A stretch of DNA of 64,000 nucleotides from Acanthochromis polyacanthus (taxonomy: Eukaryota; Chordata; Actinopteri; Pomacentridae). Location of the stretch: positions 26,309,817-26,373,816 of the forward strand of contig NC_067130.1 in the NCBI RefSeq assembly GCF_021347895.1. The letters are read 5' to 3'. A program made the translations under genes and the position numbers. Shown here piece after piece: positions 43,571-56,600 of the stretch. Below the pieces are notes generated by a model. That model searched no databases, had not been told where the DNA came from, and saw only the letters and a program-made list of their open reading frames with translations. Position 1 is the first letter of the stretch, and every line of letters begins with the position of its first letter.

Positions 43571-44427
43571 CAGAGATGCGGTGGGAGAAAATTAGTAATT
43601 TTGCTTCAAAGAGAGTAAGTCAAAGTGGCTGCGCAGAGGAATAACAACTTCAGAACTGGTTGATGTGAAAACATCATTCGGTGGCAAATTACTGTTAAAT
43701 TATTTTTTATTGACAGAGGTTAGTCTACAATATGAGGAGAGAGGCATTAAGTCAAGGTATTTCAAGCTATTATTTGTAATCATACACACAGTCTGGCTGA
43801 GTAAAATGCCAGATGTGACTTCTGTTTGTGTAGAAAGACAAATATGAAAAGGTGGAAACAGAAGGGAAATACCTCTCCATGGCTCTACAGGAGGTCAGGT
43901 TATCAAAACAGCTAATAGTTTTACAATACTAACATTCTTATGGTAAGCAATTGCTTGTGTGCAGAAAAAACTGAAGTTTGGATTAAAAAAAAAACTTCTG
44001 TATGATACTACATAACAGGGTTGTGCAGGAAGTGAAAACACGAAAACATTTCACACCATGTTGAAGTTTCTTCAGTACAGAATGAGGTATGTACAATGAG
44101 TCACCTTTTATGTGGGTAGTTCTGCAGGTGCACCTATGATCTTGGGCTTAATTACGCCTACATGAAGCCAACTGCTAGCACATCAGGTCGGACAAAATAC
44201 AGTAAAGTAATATATTTCCATAGCATTAACACATTTCATGTACACAGTACAATTACTATCTCTTGCTGTTGTGCTGAAAATGGAACCCACTGGTACAGAG
44301 AGACAATAAAACAGAAAAACAGTTATGATTAAGATTCATCATCTGAGAACCCCTAATGTTTTTACAAACTTTCGTGCAACTACATGTAGTAGATGTAGGG
44401 ATAAGTCACTGGATATATAAAGGTCTG
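43571..44427. other. Non-coding sequence, nothing recognised
   Basis: AT-rich between the solo LTR and the Harbinger element. No structure seen. Confidence 0.5.
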
Positions 44428-45747
44428 GGGCCTCATTTATAAAACATTGCGTAGGATTCATACTAAAGTTTGCGTACGCCTATAATACGAAAAGGGCGTA
44501 TGCCCTTCACCCCTGATTTATAAAACTTTGTGTAAGCACAGCTGCATGCAATTTCTTGATAAATCAGACACCAGCTGGAAGATTGCACAGGTGGATCCAC
44601 CTCACATTCCGCCCACAACACACCCACATTTTACCATGAATGGTCAATGCAAAGTAACTCATGAATGTATCTGTATATAAATAAGCTGCTGATCCACGGC
44701 ATTTCACGCAGCGCCGGCCGGCAGTCTTTTCACTGCTGTGCGTCAGGATGAATGAATCATGTGTTGACCCAGGCCACCCTGCCACTAAATTTGTTATGAT
44801 CATGTCCGATGTACAAATAATTTGTAAACTGATTGAATGTACATTTTTTCAGTTCACATAGACACATTCATTTTCACTCGGGAGTTGTGGTGTGAAGCAT
44901 GTGTGCCTGCGTGCCTGTACAGGGCTGATTAATGGTTGGACGCTCATCCCATTCGGCCGCATATGGATAAATAAACAAAATTCTTTACTTTTTTTTGCCT
45001 TTTTACTGTGATAGTTGCAGTGAAGAGTGACAGGAAATGGGGAGAAGAGTCTGGGGAAGACATGCATAAAAGTGCCGCGGACAGGAATCGAAGCCGGGCC
45101 ACTGCGTCGGAGACCACCCCTGCAAATGGGTCTTCTGCTTTCCCCGATGAGCCATACGGGCGCCGGGTGATCAATAAACAAAATTATTTAATAAAGATCA
45201 CCGCACCGGCCCCAGATGTGGACCGGCCCTTCGGTCAAATGACCGAATGAAATAACGTTCAATCCGCCTCTGCTGATATCTGAACATAGTTCTGCAAATA
45301 CAGTCGTCGGCCGAATGACGCACTATATGAACTTCTACAACAATGAGGGTTTATGATTATCCGGCTCTACAAGTCTAATATGTGATAACATAAAGGTTTG
45401 AGATCAATCTGGTTTCAATTCGCCACTTCACCCTCCGGCACTGCCGTTCCCTCTGTCTCCAAAATGTGCTTAAGCAAGCATCAAAGTTGGCGCACCGGTG
45501 CGCACATTCTCACGCCAAGTTTGTTTTAGAAATCACAACGAACACAGCGTACGCCACTTTCTACGCAAAGTTTGTGATTTATGCCCTGTTTTGTGCGTAA
45601 GCAAACATCAAGAATCAAGGTTGGCGAACCAGTGCGCACATTCTCACGCCAGGTTTGTTTTTATAAATCACAACCTTTGCGTAGAAAGTGGCGTACGCCA
45701 CTTACTAGCCCTGTTTTGTACGTACGCAAGCTTTATAAATGAGGCCC
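44428..45747 (-). mobile_element. PIF/Harbinger-like element, non-autonomous, 1,320 bp
   Basis: The inverted ends GGGCCTCATTTATAAA are flanked by CTG on both sides, a 3-bp duplication as expected for PIF/Harbinger. Subterminal zones repeat 'gcgtacgcc', 'tttataaatca' and 'ctcacgcca' motifs in both orientations. On the minus strand, 44732-44803 encodes NLVAGWPGSTHDSFIL, the conserved WPGSTHDS block of Harbinger transposases. The rest of the transposase is gone. A SINE has inserted at 44988-45172. Confidence 0.85.
44988..45172 (-). repeat. tRNA-derived SINE nested in the Harbinger element
   Basis: On the minus strand it begins with a tRNA-like head carrying an A box (TGGCTCATCGGG) and B box (GCTTCGATTCC) and ends in an A-rich tail. 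The flanks AATAAACAAAATTCTTTA (44970-44987) and AATAAACAAAATTATTTA (45173-45190) form an 18-bp target-site duplication with one mismatch. This proves retroposition into the older transposon. Short frames across it are not genes. Confidence 0.85.
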
Positions 45748-46719
45748 CTGATCTTTTGGTGATGCTACAGGGAATTAATTTATACTTTTTACGTAGATTT
45801 TTTAACTTTAAAAGGCACCAATAGTACATCCTGCTTTTTTGCAATACTGCACGTCTTGAAACAATGTGTTCACGTTGGCATAAGCAGCATGTGGATTTTG
45901 CATTCTGCTCGTAAAATGCAAGGAAAAAAATTCAGTTAATGAACAACCTGCCATCAACACAAACCGTCTGGCAGAGCAACTAATGTACAAAACCTGAGCG
46001 TTCTCCCCAGGTAAGCTTCCTGCTCCACAGAGAGGGAGAAGGCGATGGGTGGTGAGAAAATGCAATACATTTTCTGGCCCAACATCTGTGGCAACAGATG
46101 TGTCCTTTTTCGACTCAAATGGGAGACAAGAATATTGATATTGGGCAATTCTACAAAACCTCGATTACATTCACTGCCATACTTCTGTTTGCTTGTCCGT
46201 GTGTTTTTGTGTTGCTTTATGCGCTTGCTTTTTACGTCCAGCAGCAACAAATTTAAAATTCTTTAAGGCTGAAGTTAGCAGCAGATTAGCCTCTACACTC
46301 TGACATGTCTACATTGGCACTTAAAGATGGCAGAGGATACAGAAGATCCTTTAAAATTTTCAAACTCATCTAGGGATGGAAGTCATTGTTTTCTCCCATC
46401 AATCTTCTACAACACTCCACAATGACAAGGCAAACACAAGTTTTTGGAGTGGCGTGTTAATTTCTAAAATATATATATATATATATATATACATATAAAG
46501 ACTAGATTATCCAATTTACATTAGTATCTGGACCCCAAGACACCTGGAATTGAGTTCTGAAGCATTCCACTTCCCACGGTCTTTGTGATGCTTCTACAAG
46601 TTGTCTGGAGTCCCCTTTTGTCTGTCATGAAAGATACACATTTGTCTATATAATATCTTACAGTCCATAGCATATGTCAGTGTAAAACCCACATCACAAG
46701 GCTGAGAGAATTGTCTGTA
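45748..46719. other. Non-coding sequence with an (AT)n run
   Basis: AT-rich. An (AT)n microsatellite lies at 46469-46491. The part from about 46500 may belong to the left end of the following Tc1 remnant. No gene recognised. Confidence 0.45.
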
Positions 46720-47475
46720 GACCTGCAAGTCAGAATTGTGTCTAGAATACAAGAACATTTCTGCAGCATTGAAAATCTCAAAAAGCAGGCTGGTCAGCAT
46801 CATCACAAATGGAAGAAGTTTGGAACCACAAACAGCGTTCCTAGATTTGACCACCCAGCCAAACTTAGTAATCAGTAACGGAGGACACGAGAACCCAACG
46901 GTCACTATCAATGAGAAGTAGAGCTCCCTTGTCAAGAAGGGAGAAATTTACAGGACGGCCATCAGCGCAGGACTCCACCAATCAGGCCTTTATGGTCAAG
47001 TGGCCGGATGAAAGGATCTCCTCAAAAAAAAGGTGCATGACAGTCTGCTGGGACTTTGTGCCAAATGGCACTTGAATGACTCTCAGACCATGAGCAGGAA
47101 AATCCTCTGGTCTGATGAAACAAAGACTGAACAATTCGGCCACAATTCCCAGCGATATGTCTGAGGGGAAACCAGGCATTGAGAATCACCTCATTAATAC
47201 ATCCCCACTGTCAGACACAGTGGTGGCAGCATCATGCTGTGGAGATGTTTTATTTTTTTCTCTGACAGAAACTGGGAAGCTTGTTGCAACATAGGGAAAG
47301 CTAGATGAAGGAAAACAGACTGGAGTAAGGCTTAGATTTCAACAAGTCGACTACCAGAAGCACATTACCAAGAATACCAAGGAGGGACTTCAGGAAAACT
47401 GGAGTTTTTACACCAAATCCCAAAAGAGTATCCCTGGAGAGACCTGAAAACCATTGTGCACGAATGCTCCTTGAA
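46720..47475 (+). pseudogene. Degraded Tc1-like transposase
   Basis: Ordered fragments of a Tc1 transposase are spread over three frames: a helix-turn-helix-like KISKSRLVSII (~46770), AISAGLHQSGLYG (~46960), ILWSDETKTEQFG (~47103) with the first catalytic Asp, TVRHSGGSIMLW (~47205), and a C-terminal YPWRDLKTIVHE-like end (~47430). The central QDNDPKH region is unreadable. Several stops and indels show an old, dead copy. I could not fix its terminal repeats. Confidence 0.75.
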
Positions 47476-49839
47476 TAGTTGTATAAATTGAATGTGTCAG
47501 TCTTTTACCTTCAAAAAATAAAAATAAAAAAAAACACTGGAAAAGTTTCTCTGTTTAGTTGTTCAGAATTGTGCAGGCTCATGAGAAAATTAAAAAAAAA
47601 AAAGAAATTGTGTTTGATGCACAGTAAAATGTGGAAACCTGTCCAAATATACTGCATATTGTGGCATCCAGAACAGTATAATACCAGCTTAAAAGTTAGG
47701 ACAGCTTGTCTTTCTTTTGGTTCTGAATTTTAATCAAGAATAATTAAAAATCCAATCATGAGATTTGCATGTATGCTCACATAAACTCCCCCCTGATGTT
47801 CAGTAATGAACAGAGAGGCTCTCTTTGGCCCTCTAGCCAGAAAACCACAGGCAGAAGTTGATCTTTGGAGAGGGGTTGCACAATCATTGTGCCCTTAAAC
47901 AGCAAGCTGCCTTTGTGAATTTACATGCTGCTCTGCTCTGCGCCTTCACATGCTAACATCTTCCTGACATCAAAAAGATTGGCAGCCGTCCCGCATTTCT
48001 CATGGTACTCATCACATTGTCAAACACCTCAGTGAGCACATAGGAGAATCAAAGAAGGTTTGTTTCAGCTGAGTACTTCATTATGTGGTTCACAGAGAAG
48101 GATTTGGACAGTTGACTGTACGGTGTATGAACAGTCACATGATTCTGCCCACAGGATGTGAACTCCGTGGGAAGAAAAGCTGTCAAACATGCAGACCAAA
48201 TTCAAGTAAACAATTGTTTTTAGATTTTTTTTTGAAGGGGAGGATGACGCTTTGATGTCTTTGCATTTAGCTATGACCACCTTCCGCATAGCCCCGGACC
48301 ATCCACACTTTGAACATTTCTTGCCCCCAATTAACCACTGAACAATTTACACCATGCTCAATTCTGAGAGACCAGATTTGTTCGAGAGGAGGTGGATAAT
48401 GCCCAGAAATTTAGGAATACAATCAATAAATTACACACAGTTTATAATTAGACTTCGGTACTTTAGCCGATCTCATTCAGACACATACATAGTCGGTTTA
48501 AACCTATGTATAGGTTTAAACCTATACATAGGTTTAAACCTATAGAAAAAAAAAACTGTCACACTAGATACAAAATAACAAGAAAATCCCCTTTACGCTG
48601 CAACATCTGGCAGTTTTTGTAAATTTAATGTTTTCTCAAGAACATTGTGGTGGGGGCATTCTGTCTAGCATGCCTCACTACCAGATGTCTGACTGTTTTT
48701 AGTCATCAATGTTGCATTTTCTTCAGATCTGTTCTTTCAAAAAATCACATAATTACATAAAAAATAAAAGTTAGTTGTAGATATCATCAGCAAGAATTCT
48801 AAGAGAATGTAACATTTTAGGGCCCAGTAACAATGATTGGTTCAAAACTAAAAAAGCTCATTGTGGACCTGCCATCTGGCTGACTTAGAGCAAACTTTTA
48901 ACTTCTTTTGTAACGTAATGCACAAATCACTTCAAAGCTGCAGACAAAAAACAACAGATCTTCTGGAGCTAAAATAAATACAAAGTGTGAAGCCAGTTTC
49001 TGACTTGCAATCATTACAGAAACACTGATTTTAAAGTTTTCAAGGGAGGTATTTTTCTCAGTATCCTATTTTTTTTCTGCAAATTTCATTTCACTCTCTC
49101 TTTCCTCTTTTTATCTCACTATGTTCATTCTCTCTCATCCTTCACCCTAACTATGCCTTCACCAGAGAATCTGTTTCAGGCCAAAGAGAGGCACAACACT
49201 GCTCTATCTGAGGAGACAGCAATGGGAACTTGTCCAGCGAAAATGGGTGCAATTAGTGTCTCTGAGATGGTACAAGAGCTGCAGGACAGCAACATTCTTC
49301 AGAGCTGTCCCCCAAAGCCAGAACACTACAAATCTAAAACACACTGTGGAGAGTATTAACTATAGTGCACTTATAGCACCAATAAAATTACATTGTGATT
49401 ATGTCGACATACGCAGACAGCACTGATAAACAAGAACTCAGACACTTGTTAACACCATCATTCGTGAGCTGCTCGACAATTCTCTTTGTGGGTTGGAAAA
49501 AGGAAGTCAGCACTCACCGTGACAGAATCCATTCCATGCAGTTTTCTGAAGAGGAAAATACTGGAGTCACTTGCTACTTCCCAGACAGCAGGGAGACAAT
49601 GGATACAATGAAGTGTGAAGCACGGCTTAAAATTATGAAGTTAATATGAGCTACCCAGGCTCAACCAAGGCTTGAAAAATCAAGATCTCTGACATATGTT
49701 GGGTAGTTTCAGTTATAGTATAGCACCTGGAACATTTCATTTTATTTTTATTTTTTTATGAATCATTTTTACTACCTTGTGAGCTGTTTGCTGCATAAAA
49801 TAAGCTAATTAAAGGACTATATCTGTCCAACTGCTTATT
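47476..49839. other. Non-coding sequence containing a perfect palindrome
   Basis: No gene recognised. A plus-strand frame at 49153-49359 is open but shows no known domain. The 46-bp palindrome at 48495-48540 is listed separately. Confidence 0.4.
48495..48540. repeat. Perfect 46-bp palindrome with three GGTTTAAACC cores
   Basis: The layout is GGTTTAAACC-TATGTATA-GGTTTAAACC-TATACATA-GGTTTAAACC. The two 8-bp spacers are reverse complements, so the whole 46 bp equals its own reverse complement with no loop. Symmetry ends exactly at these limits. Confidence 0.95.
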
Positions 49840-51715
49840 AAGGCAAGTATTAACATGGCAGCAACTCATTTAGGCATGGTGGTCAAGACAACCTGCTGAA
49901 TTTTAAACTGGGCATCAGAATAGGAAAGAAATGTGATTTAAGTGACTTTGAATGTGGCATTATTGTTGGTGCCAGATGGACTTGTCTTGACTATTTCAGA
50001 AACTTCTGAGCAATTGGGATTTCCATGCACAACAATCTCTAGGGTTAACAGAGAAAATAAGAAGCAGAGAATGGAGAATAGACTGGTTTGAGATGACAGG
50101 AAGGCCGCAGTTTGTCAGGCTGGGGAACTGTGTTTCTGGGACATTAATGAGTAGTACTGGGGCTCCACAAGGAACAGTCCTGGCTCCATTCCTGTTTACT
50201 CTGTATACATCTGACTTCAAATACAGCACTGAGTCCTGCCACATTCAGAAATACTCTGATGACACTGCTATCGTGGCATGTATCAGAAATGGACATGAAG
50301 CTGAATACAGAGATCTGATAAGTGCCTTCAGTGACTGGAGTCACAAAAACTGCTACTCAGCGCCTCAAAGACAAAGGAAATGATCATAGATTTCCGCAGA
50401 TCCAAACCCCCTCTTCAGCCAGTGAACACTTGTGGCGTGGACATCGAGATGGTGACATCATATAAATATTTAGGTGTCCACCTTGATAATAGGTTGGACT
50501 GGTCTACAAACGTAGACTTCATCTACAAAAAGGGCCAGAGCCGACTTTATGGCCTCAGAAGACTTCGATCACTAGACATCTGCAGTAAGATGCTGCAGAT
50601 GTTTTATCAGTCTGTGGTAGCAAGTGTCCTGTTTTATGCTGCAGTCTGCTGGGGAGGCAGTATAAAAAAGAAGGATGCAAGGCGTCTGAACAAACTGATT
50701 AAAAAAGCTGGCTCTGTGGTTGGAATCGGATTGAACACATTGGAGGATGAGGTGGAGAGACGGGCAATGAGCAAGATGGAGGCCATTCTGGCAAACATGG
50801 ATCATCCACTTCACATCTGCCTCAATGAACAACGAAACATCAGTGGACGGCTCCTATCCCTGTGCTGCAAGACCGAAAGATTTAGGAAATCTTTCTTGCC
50901 ATCAGCAGTCAGGCTATTCACTTCAAAATTAAACAGATAAGAACCCTGACAACTGAATTTCCCTTCGGGGATGAATAAAGTGATTCTGAGATGATAGAAA
51001 GGCAACAATAACTCCAATAACCACTCATTACACCTGATGTACGCAGAAGACCATTCCTGAATGTACAATATGTTGAACCTTGAAGCACAAAAACGACGCC
51101 GGACCACTCCTGTCAGCTAAGAACAGCAAAGTAAGGCTACAATTTCAAAATAGACCATAGAAGATTGGATAAACGTTGCCTGGTCAGATCAGTCTGATTT
51201 CTGCAGCAACATTCAGATGGAAGGCTCAAAATTTGGCATAGACAACATCTATGCCAAATCTAAGCTGGTATGCCTAAGGCCTCTTAGTACCAACTGAGCA
51301 TCATTAAAACACCATGGCCTACCTATTGTATTGTTGCTAATCATGTCAATCCCTTTGTGACCACAGTGTACCCATCTTCTGATAGCTGCTTCCACCAGAA
51401 TAATGTGTCAGGACATGAAATTCAAAATATCTAAAACTGGTTTCTTAAACATGACAATGAGTTCACTGTACTCCACTGGCCTCCACAGTCACCAGATCTC
51501 AATCCAATAGGGCACCATTAGAATTAGGTGAAACTGGAGATTGGCATCATGGATGTGCACCTGACAAATCTGCAGCAACTACGTGTTGCTGTCACATCAG
51601 TATGGACCAAAATCTCTGAGGAATGTTTCCAACACCTTGTTGAATGAATTTCACCAAGGATTAAGGCAGTTCCAAAGGGAAAAGGGAGTCCAAGCAAGTA
51701 GTAGCAAGGTGTCCC
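49840..51715 (+). mobile_element. Tc1-like remnant split by a LINE insertion
   Basis: The left part (49840-50096) holds the Tc1 leader and N-terminal transposase region (e.g. 'cagaaacttctgagcaattgggatt', 'gcacaacaatctctagggtt'). The right part (50988-51715) resumes the same gene ('agaaaggcaacaataactcc', then a WSDQSDF-like block and 'ctggcctccacagtcaccagatctcaatcc', the SPDLNPI region). Many stops and indels are present. The interruption matches exactly a 5'-truncated LINE. Confidence 0.75.
50097..50987 (+). pseudogene. LINE 3' end (L2/Rex1-like reverse transcriptase), 5' truncated
   Basis: The reverse transcriptase fragment starts at the palm: TGAPQGTVLAPFLFTLYTSDF (50156 on), then the polymerase site KYSDDTAIV (~50255). 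After a frameshift near 50380 it continues with MIIDFRRSK, YKYLGVHLDNRLDW, LRRLRSLDICSKML and a C-terminal RLLSLCCKTERFRKSFLP. The 3' untranslated tail is 'cccttcggggatgaataaagtgattctga'. GAGATGA at 50090-50096 and again at 50988-50994 forms a target-site duplication inside the Tc1 element. RT would copy LINE RNA at a nicked target; this copy is dead on arrival by truncation. The clade is inferred from the tail and motif style. Confidence 0.8.
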
Positions 51716-53399
51716 TATATATATATGTAAATATAGATATATTCTAGAAGTATTTAAAGTACAAAAAAAGTTTTCACAAATATTCTTCTTTTATAGATAA
51801 CCAGATAACCAATGTCTAAAGTTCAACCTAGCACACAGAAGTCACCTCAAATGAGGCCATTTTTTTTTCTTTTTTGATAAAATAGAAAATTATTCATGAT
51901 GTCTGATATAGTGGAGGAGCAGCAGTGACTGTTTCCCCACAGCATAATGGGAGGGGAGGGGGTGTCTTTTTTTCTTCTTCTTTGAATTAGGGAACTGAGT
52001 ATCCTCAGTTTTGCTTCTCCCTCTGTGCCCAAGCATCATATATTCCAACACAAAAGACCCTGCTCTTTTGTTAAGCACTCTGTTAAATATTGTATCACAA
52101 ATAGCTTTGTTTTCACGGTCTTGGACAGATCTATATTTTATGCTGTTTTCAGCTCTGAGAAAAGCCACTGTTCGGGCCTTTTCAGTTTTTATTACTTTAT
52201 TAAGTCATTTATTAACGGAAAGCTGATTGTCCAGTTACCCTTTCAATTAAACTGGTTGATGACAGTAACTCTGGGGACTGTTGGGCCATACCTAACCATA
52301 ACCATACATGCTTTGATATTTTACATAATGTATTTGAATTTAATTCAATTTATTTACTATCAACCTACAGTTGCTGCAGTGCATATGTTCTTCTTAGCTT
52401 GGGGGCATTTGTGGTTATGGGAAGCATCTACTCTAATTGGCAGCATTTTGCAATAATATACTGTTAACATTGTAACAACAATATGTCAAGATTGAAAAAT
52501 TAACACAGGTTTGCTCGTAGACAGACACTAGAAATTCTAGTTTTTGATTGGCTCGTAAGTATTATAATCAACACTTTAAACAAAGATCTGGTCCTGAGTT
52601 TAGCAATCACTCAAAATCAGGGCACAAGCTGTATTAAGCTATGGGCAACCAGAGATCTAGCAAAGTGCAGTGTGAATGACGGCCATGAAATCAAATCTTG
52701 ATTGCTATCAGGTACTTGGTAACACCATTCAGCTTTTACACTGCTGTGGAAATCGGTCAGACGTTTCAGCACGTGTGATTTCGAATAGACTCGAGGAATT
52801 GAAGAACTTTGAGTATATTTCAGAAAATATCTTTCTGACTTGATCAAGCCTGCTGCTGTTCTGCTTTGCACCAAATACAACATTCTCTGATACTGTAAGT
52901 TGCAAACTGGGGTATTAATGCTGTTTTAGTTTAATAAAGATTCCACAGTCATACTGGTAAATGTGTTGGTCAGTTGTTGAGACAGTGTGCTAAGTTTTGT
53001 GGGGTTTTTTAGGGTGTTAAATACAGCATTGCCTTGTTACACACAGAGCTAAAGTTGGAGGTTTAAGTTGTTCTCTGTAGCTCTGAGATAGTAGTGAGAT
53101 GAGTTTTGTAAGTAAGACACAGTGCAGTAGAATAGTAAACAACAATGACATTGATGGAGGAGCAGCTTTGACTGAGTTGATGACACTGTACCCTGGGTGA
53201 TCTAACAATTTTCCCCATTCAGCTTTGTCCTATCTCAGCAGGACAATGATAGAGACACAATGCCTCAAGTATGACAAATTATGCACCTGAGATATTCAAA
53301 CCATTACCGGCGGCTTTTTCTCTGCTTCTCTTTTGGTTCATATTTGGCAAAATGACAACTTTAAAAAGTCTTATGTGTTTGTTAGTGTTTTGTTGACTC
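51716..53399. other. Non-coding sequence, nothing recognised
   Basis: AT-rich with short unremarkable open frames. No family signature seen. Confidence 0.45.
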
Positions 53400-53661
53400 A
53401 TTCATCCACCCCAACCTCCTCCGTATGTGGAATATGTGACTGTAGCTTCCCCAAATTCCTCTTTTGATCTCATTATGCTTCCTACAACCACTACATATAT
53501 ACTGTATATATGTAAATAGACTGTTTTTGCACTATCTCTAAGATTTCCTGGCACTGAAAAGGATCAGCTCTGCAATCTCATTATACATTGTATTGTATGA
53601 CAATAAAGAATATTCTATTCTATTCTATTCTATTCTATTCTATTCTATTCTATTCTATTCT
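53400..53661 (+). repeat. LINE-like 3' tail ending in a (TATTC)n microsatellite
   Basis: 'cactatctctaagatttcctggcactgaa...caatctcattatacattgtattgtatgacaataaagaatattc' is the kind of 3' tail that ends many fish LINEs. It is followed by ten TATTC pentamers (53611-53660), probably grown from the LINE's own terminal repeat. Confidence 0.6.
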
Positions 53662-56600
53662 TCTGCATGGCACTGTCAATAAAAAACATAACAATGGGTC
53701 AAAATAACTAGGTAGCACAGACGACTGATGGGTTTTGTTTAATTTTTTTTTTTTAAATCGGAAAACAGTATCAAAATTGAGGAAAAAACACTAAAACCCA
53801 AGAAACTCCTAATGCAGAAGGGAAATTAAAAAAACAAAAAAACCCAAAACATAGACTGTAGTTTACAAAAATGTTTTAAAACAACTGAAAAACATGTTTT
53901 TAATGCAAAACGACACTGAGCCAAAAAATAAATTCAGTAGGAATGCAACACATTCCTACTATAATTGTCAATCTGAAATATGCTAATTTCAATCATTCTA
54001 ACCAGCTATTTGGCTACAGGCCCAAATGTGAACACGCCAGAGTAGCGTGGAAAATAAAATGATATGTGTAATAATTGGGTCAATTTGTTTTCTGTTGGCA
54101 AGAAACATACCCTCAGTACTCAACAGCGCCCATCATTACAGCAATCAAACAACAGCAAATACTGGCACATTATTTCACAAAAAGTCACTTGCTGTCGCAG
54201 TTTTTTCTACATAATTTATAATACACAACTTTTCGCACTTTATCCATGTTGATGTAACCAGAAGAAAACATGATGCTTCAAAGAGTTGTTCACCAGCACC
54301 ATGAGAGCATTATTTTTTACAAAATAATACCAGTCTGCTGAAACTGGCACTGCAGGCCAGAAATGCCCAGAGGCATCAGAACTGCCTGTGGTTTTCTACA
54401 TTGATGTCTGCATCCAGTGGAGCATCACAACGACCACATATTGTTTATGCATTTTCCTCAGCTTTTATTGTTTCTCGGACCAACATCTGCATTTTAGACG
54501 TTCCAAAATGATCACACTGTCTGTCTTACAAACAGTTTGCTTTGAACTTGCATTATCTAACAATAACTGTAATGCTCTACTTAAACGTTAAATTTTTCTC
54601 CTGAATGTGCTCTGATTTTTCTCGTGACTTTGTAGCTGTTTGTGTTTTTTCCTGTGTGTGGTTCCTCCCTGCATGTCCAGATTGCTCGTTCCTGCAGCTC
54701 CCCGGCTGCTTGGTTTTGGCGAGGCCACGCTGTCTGGCTCTTTGTCTTCCCCGTGGTTCTGTCTGTCTCCTCCAGGAGTCCTGGTGCTCTTTGTCTCTCA
54801 GGTGTCCTTCCCTCTTACCAAAAAAAAAAACCTAACTTCCCCCAGTTTCTGCACTCTCAGGGCCGTCCTCTTTTATGTGGAATCTGCCTGTTTGAAATGA
54901 CAAAAAAAAATGCACTGTGTTCAAGCTTGTGAGGCGATTTACAATTAATTGCTTTTTTCATTGCCAATGGAAGAAATTTTCTGTGAGAATCTAAATGATG
55001 TGATGTTTGTAGTTTCTCCCAAGTGCCTTGTCTCTGTGCTTCTTTTCTGCTCTCCTTTAGTGCCAACACAGTGTGCAACACTAGTTGACATAAACTTAGA
55101 AATCTGTCCGCAAACATCAACGAATAAGAGGCTACTACTATCTCACAGGCTTCAACACAGACCTCAGATTAGGACAAAAAAGAAACCAAAAAATTATAAC
55201 TGGCCAGGTTTGCCTGACCAAAACTGAATATAAGCGTCATCATAATATATACTGTATATATTCATTGCGTTGTTGTATGATCAATCATCCTCAGTCTGGT
55301 GTATGTCACGTCACCTTTTTCTATTTCCCATTTCCATTTCCTCTTGCCTACCTATGTCCATATGCAAGTGGTAGCAACAAGATGCTCTTTGCAGTTCACT
55401 TAATGGCTCCTAATGCCAATAGTGACAAAAGTTTCAGAGAATCTTTTCAACAAAATAGATACATGTGATGCTGAGCTTATTTCAGAATGTTCTCAGCTTT
55501 TCTGTGCTGTTTGTTAAACTGGAGTAGCCTTCCAAAGCATCATAGTTCAACTGGCACTCCTACATTGCACATTTTCTATTATTACCAAATGACTGAGTAC
55601 AATAATTGCTTATATAATAACTGCAAAACAATACTACAGCATTGTTTTGACTGTAATCAATGAAGATGGCTATATGTTATGCATAAAAATGTGATGGGAA
55701 TATGGGCTTTTTATTGATTTCATGTAGTGCTTCGAGGATTATGACAAACCTCCTCACCACTCCAAACATTTGATGCCATTGTTTGCTGTTGTGTGCAGTT
55801 TTTACTCTCCAGTAGACCAAAAACTTCACTTGACGTTTAAGTCTCATGCACATCATGATTAATTAATAATTATCTGTTTGTTTTGGTTAAAACAACTTTT
55901 TTTTTTTTTTTTTTACCTCAGCTATGGATACAGTTTTCACGGATATTGCTTTTTGTTTTTTGTTTTTTTCCCTTCATTCTCTGTTCTCCCCACAAATTGT
56001 AAATGTGCACAAAAAACAAGTGGATGATAATGTTTTAGGCTTTGGCTTTTTCTAATTTGCTTGCTTGCCCAGCTGTTTTTATGCCCATCTGCTTTTCCCT
56101 GCTCTTCGGTTCCCATTGAAGTTCCTTTATCAGTCACATTCTGCCACCAACACTGTAAATGCAAACACGAGCACTCTGTAACTTGGCCTATTTCTATATT
56201 TGATAAAACACAATATGTTGGGCAAAAATATTTGCTAAAGTGGAGGAAGACTGAATTTCTGAAAAGTAAAACCTATGATGCAGACAAATACAATGAAGCA
56301 TCCAGCTGCACTGTATTCTTCTGACCCTGGGGTAAAAAAGCCCTATTTACGATAAGGGATGTTGAAATTTCAGTTGGCTTCCTTGCTTTCTCCTTCTACT
56401 CACAGCAGCACTGCCTCCCTTATAGTGACAACGCAATTTATCAGCCCCAGAGGACAAAGACGAAAGTGATTACATCATAGGCCAATGAAGATAACACAAA
56501 GACGTCGATGGGTCTGATATTGAGAAGTGATTACTGCTAACATCAGTTTTCAATCAGAGGTGTGAAGCCATTTTTTTTCTCTTTCCTTTCAGGTCCTTCA

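Noticed and set aside
48495..48540. CRISPR-like repeat-spacer pattern from three GGTTTAAACC units
   Set aside because: Three 10-bp palindromes with 8-bp spacers in a fish genome; the whole is one palindrome, not an array.
49153..49359. Possible host exon (68 codons)
   Set aside because: No recognisable domain and no convincing splice sites at both ends.
53611..53661. Satellite or telomere-like repeat
   Set aside because: It is a TATTC pentamer microsatellite grown at a LINE tail, not a TTAGGG or centromeric array.
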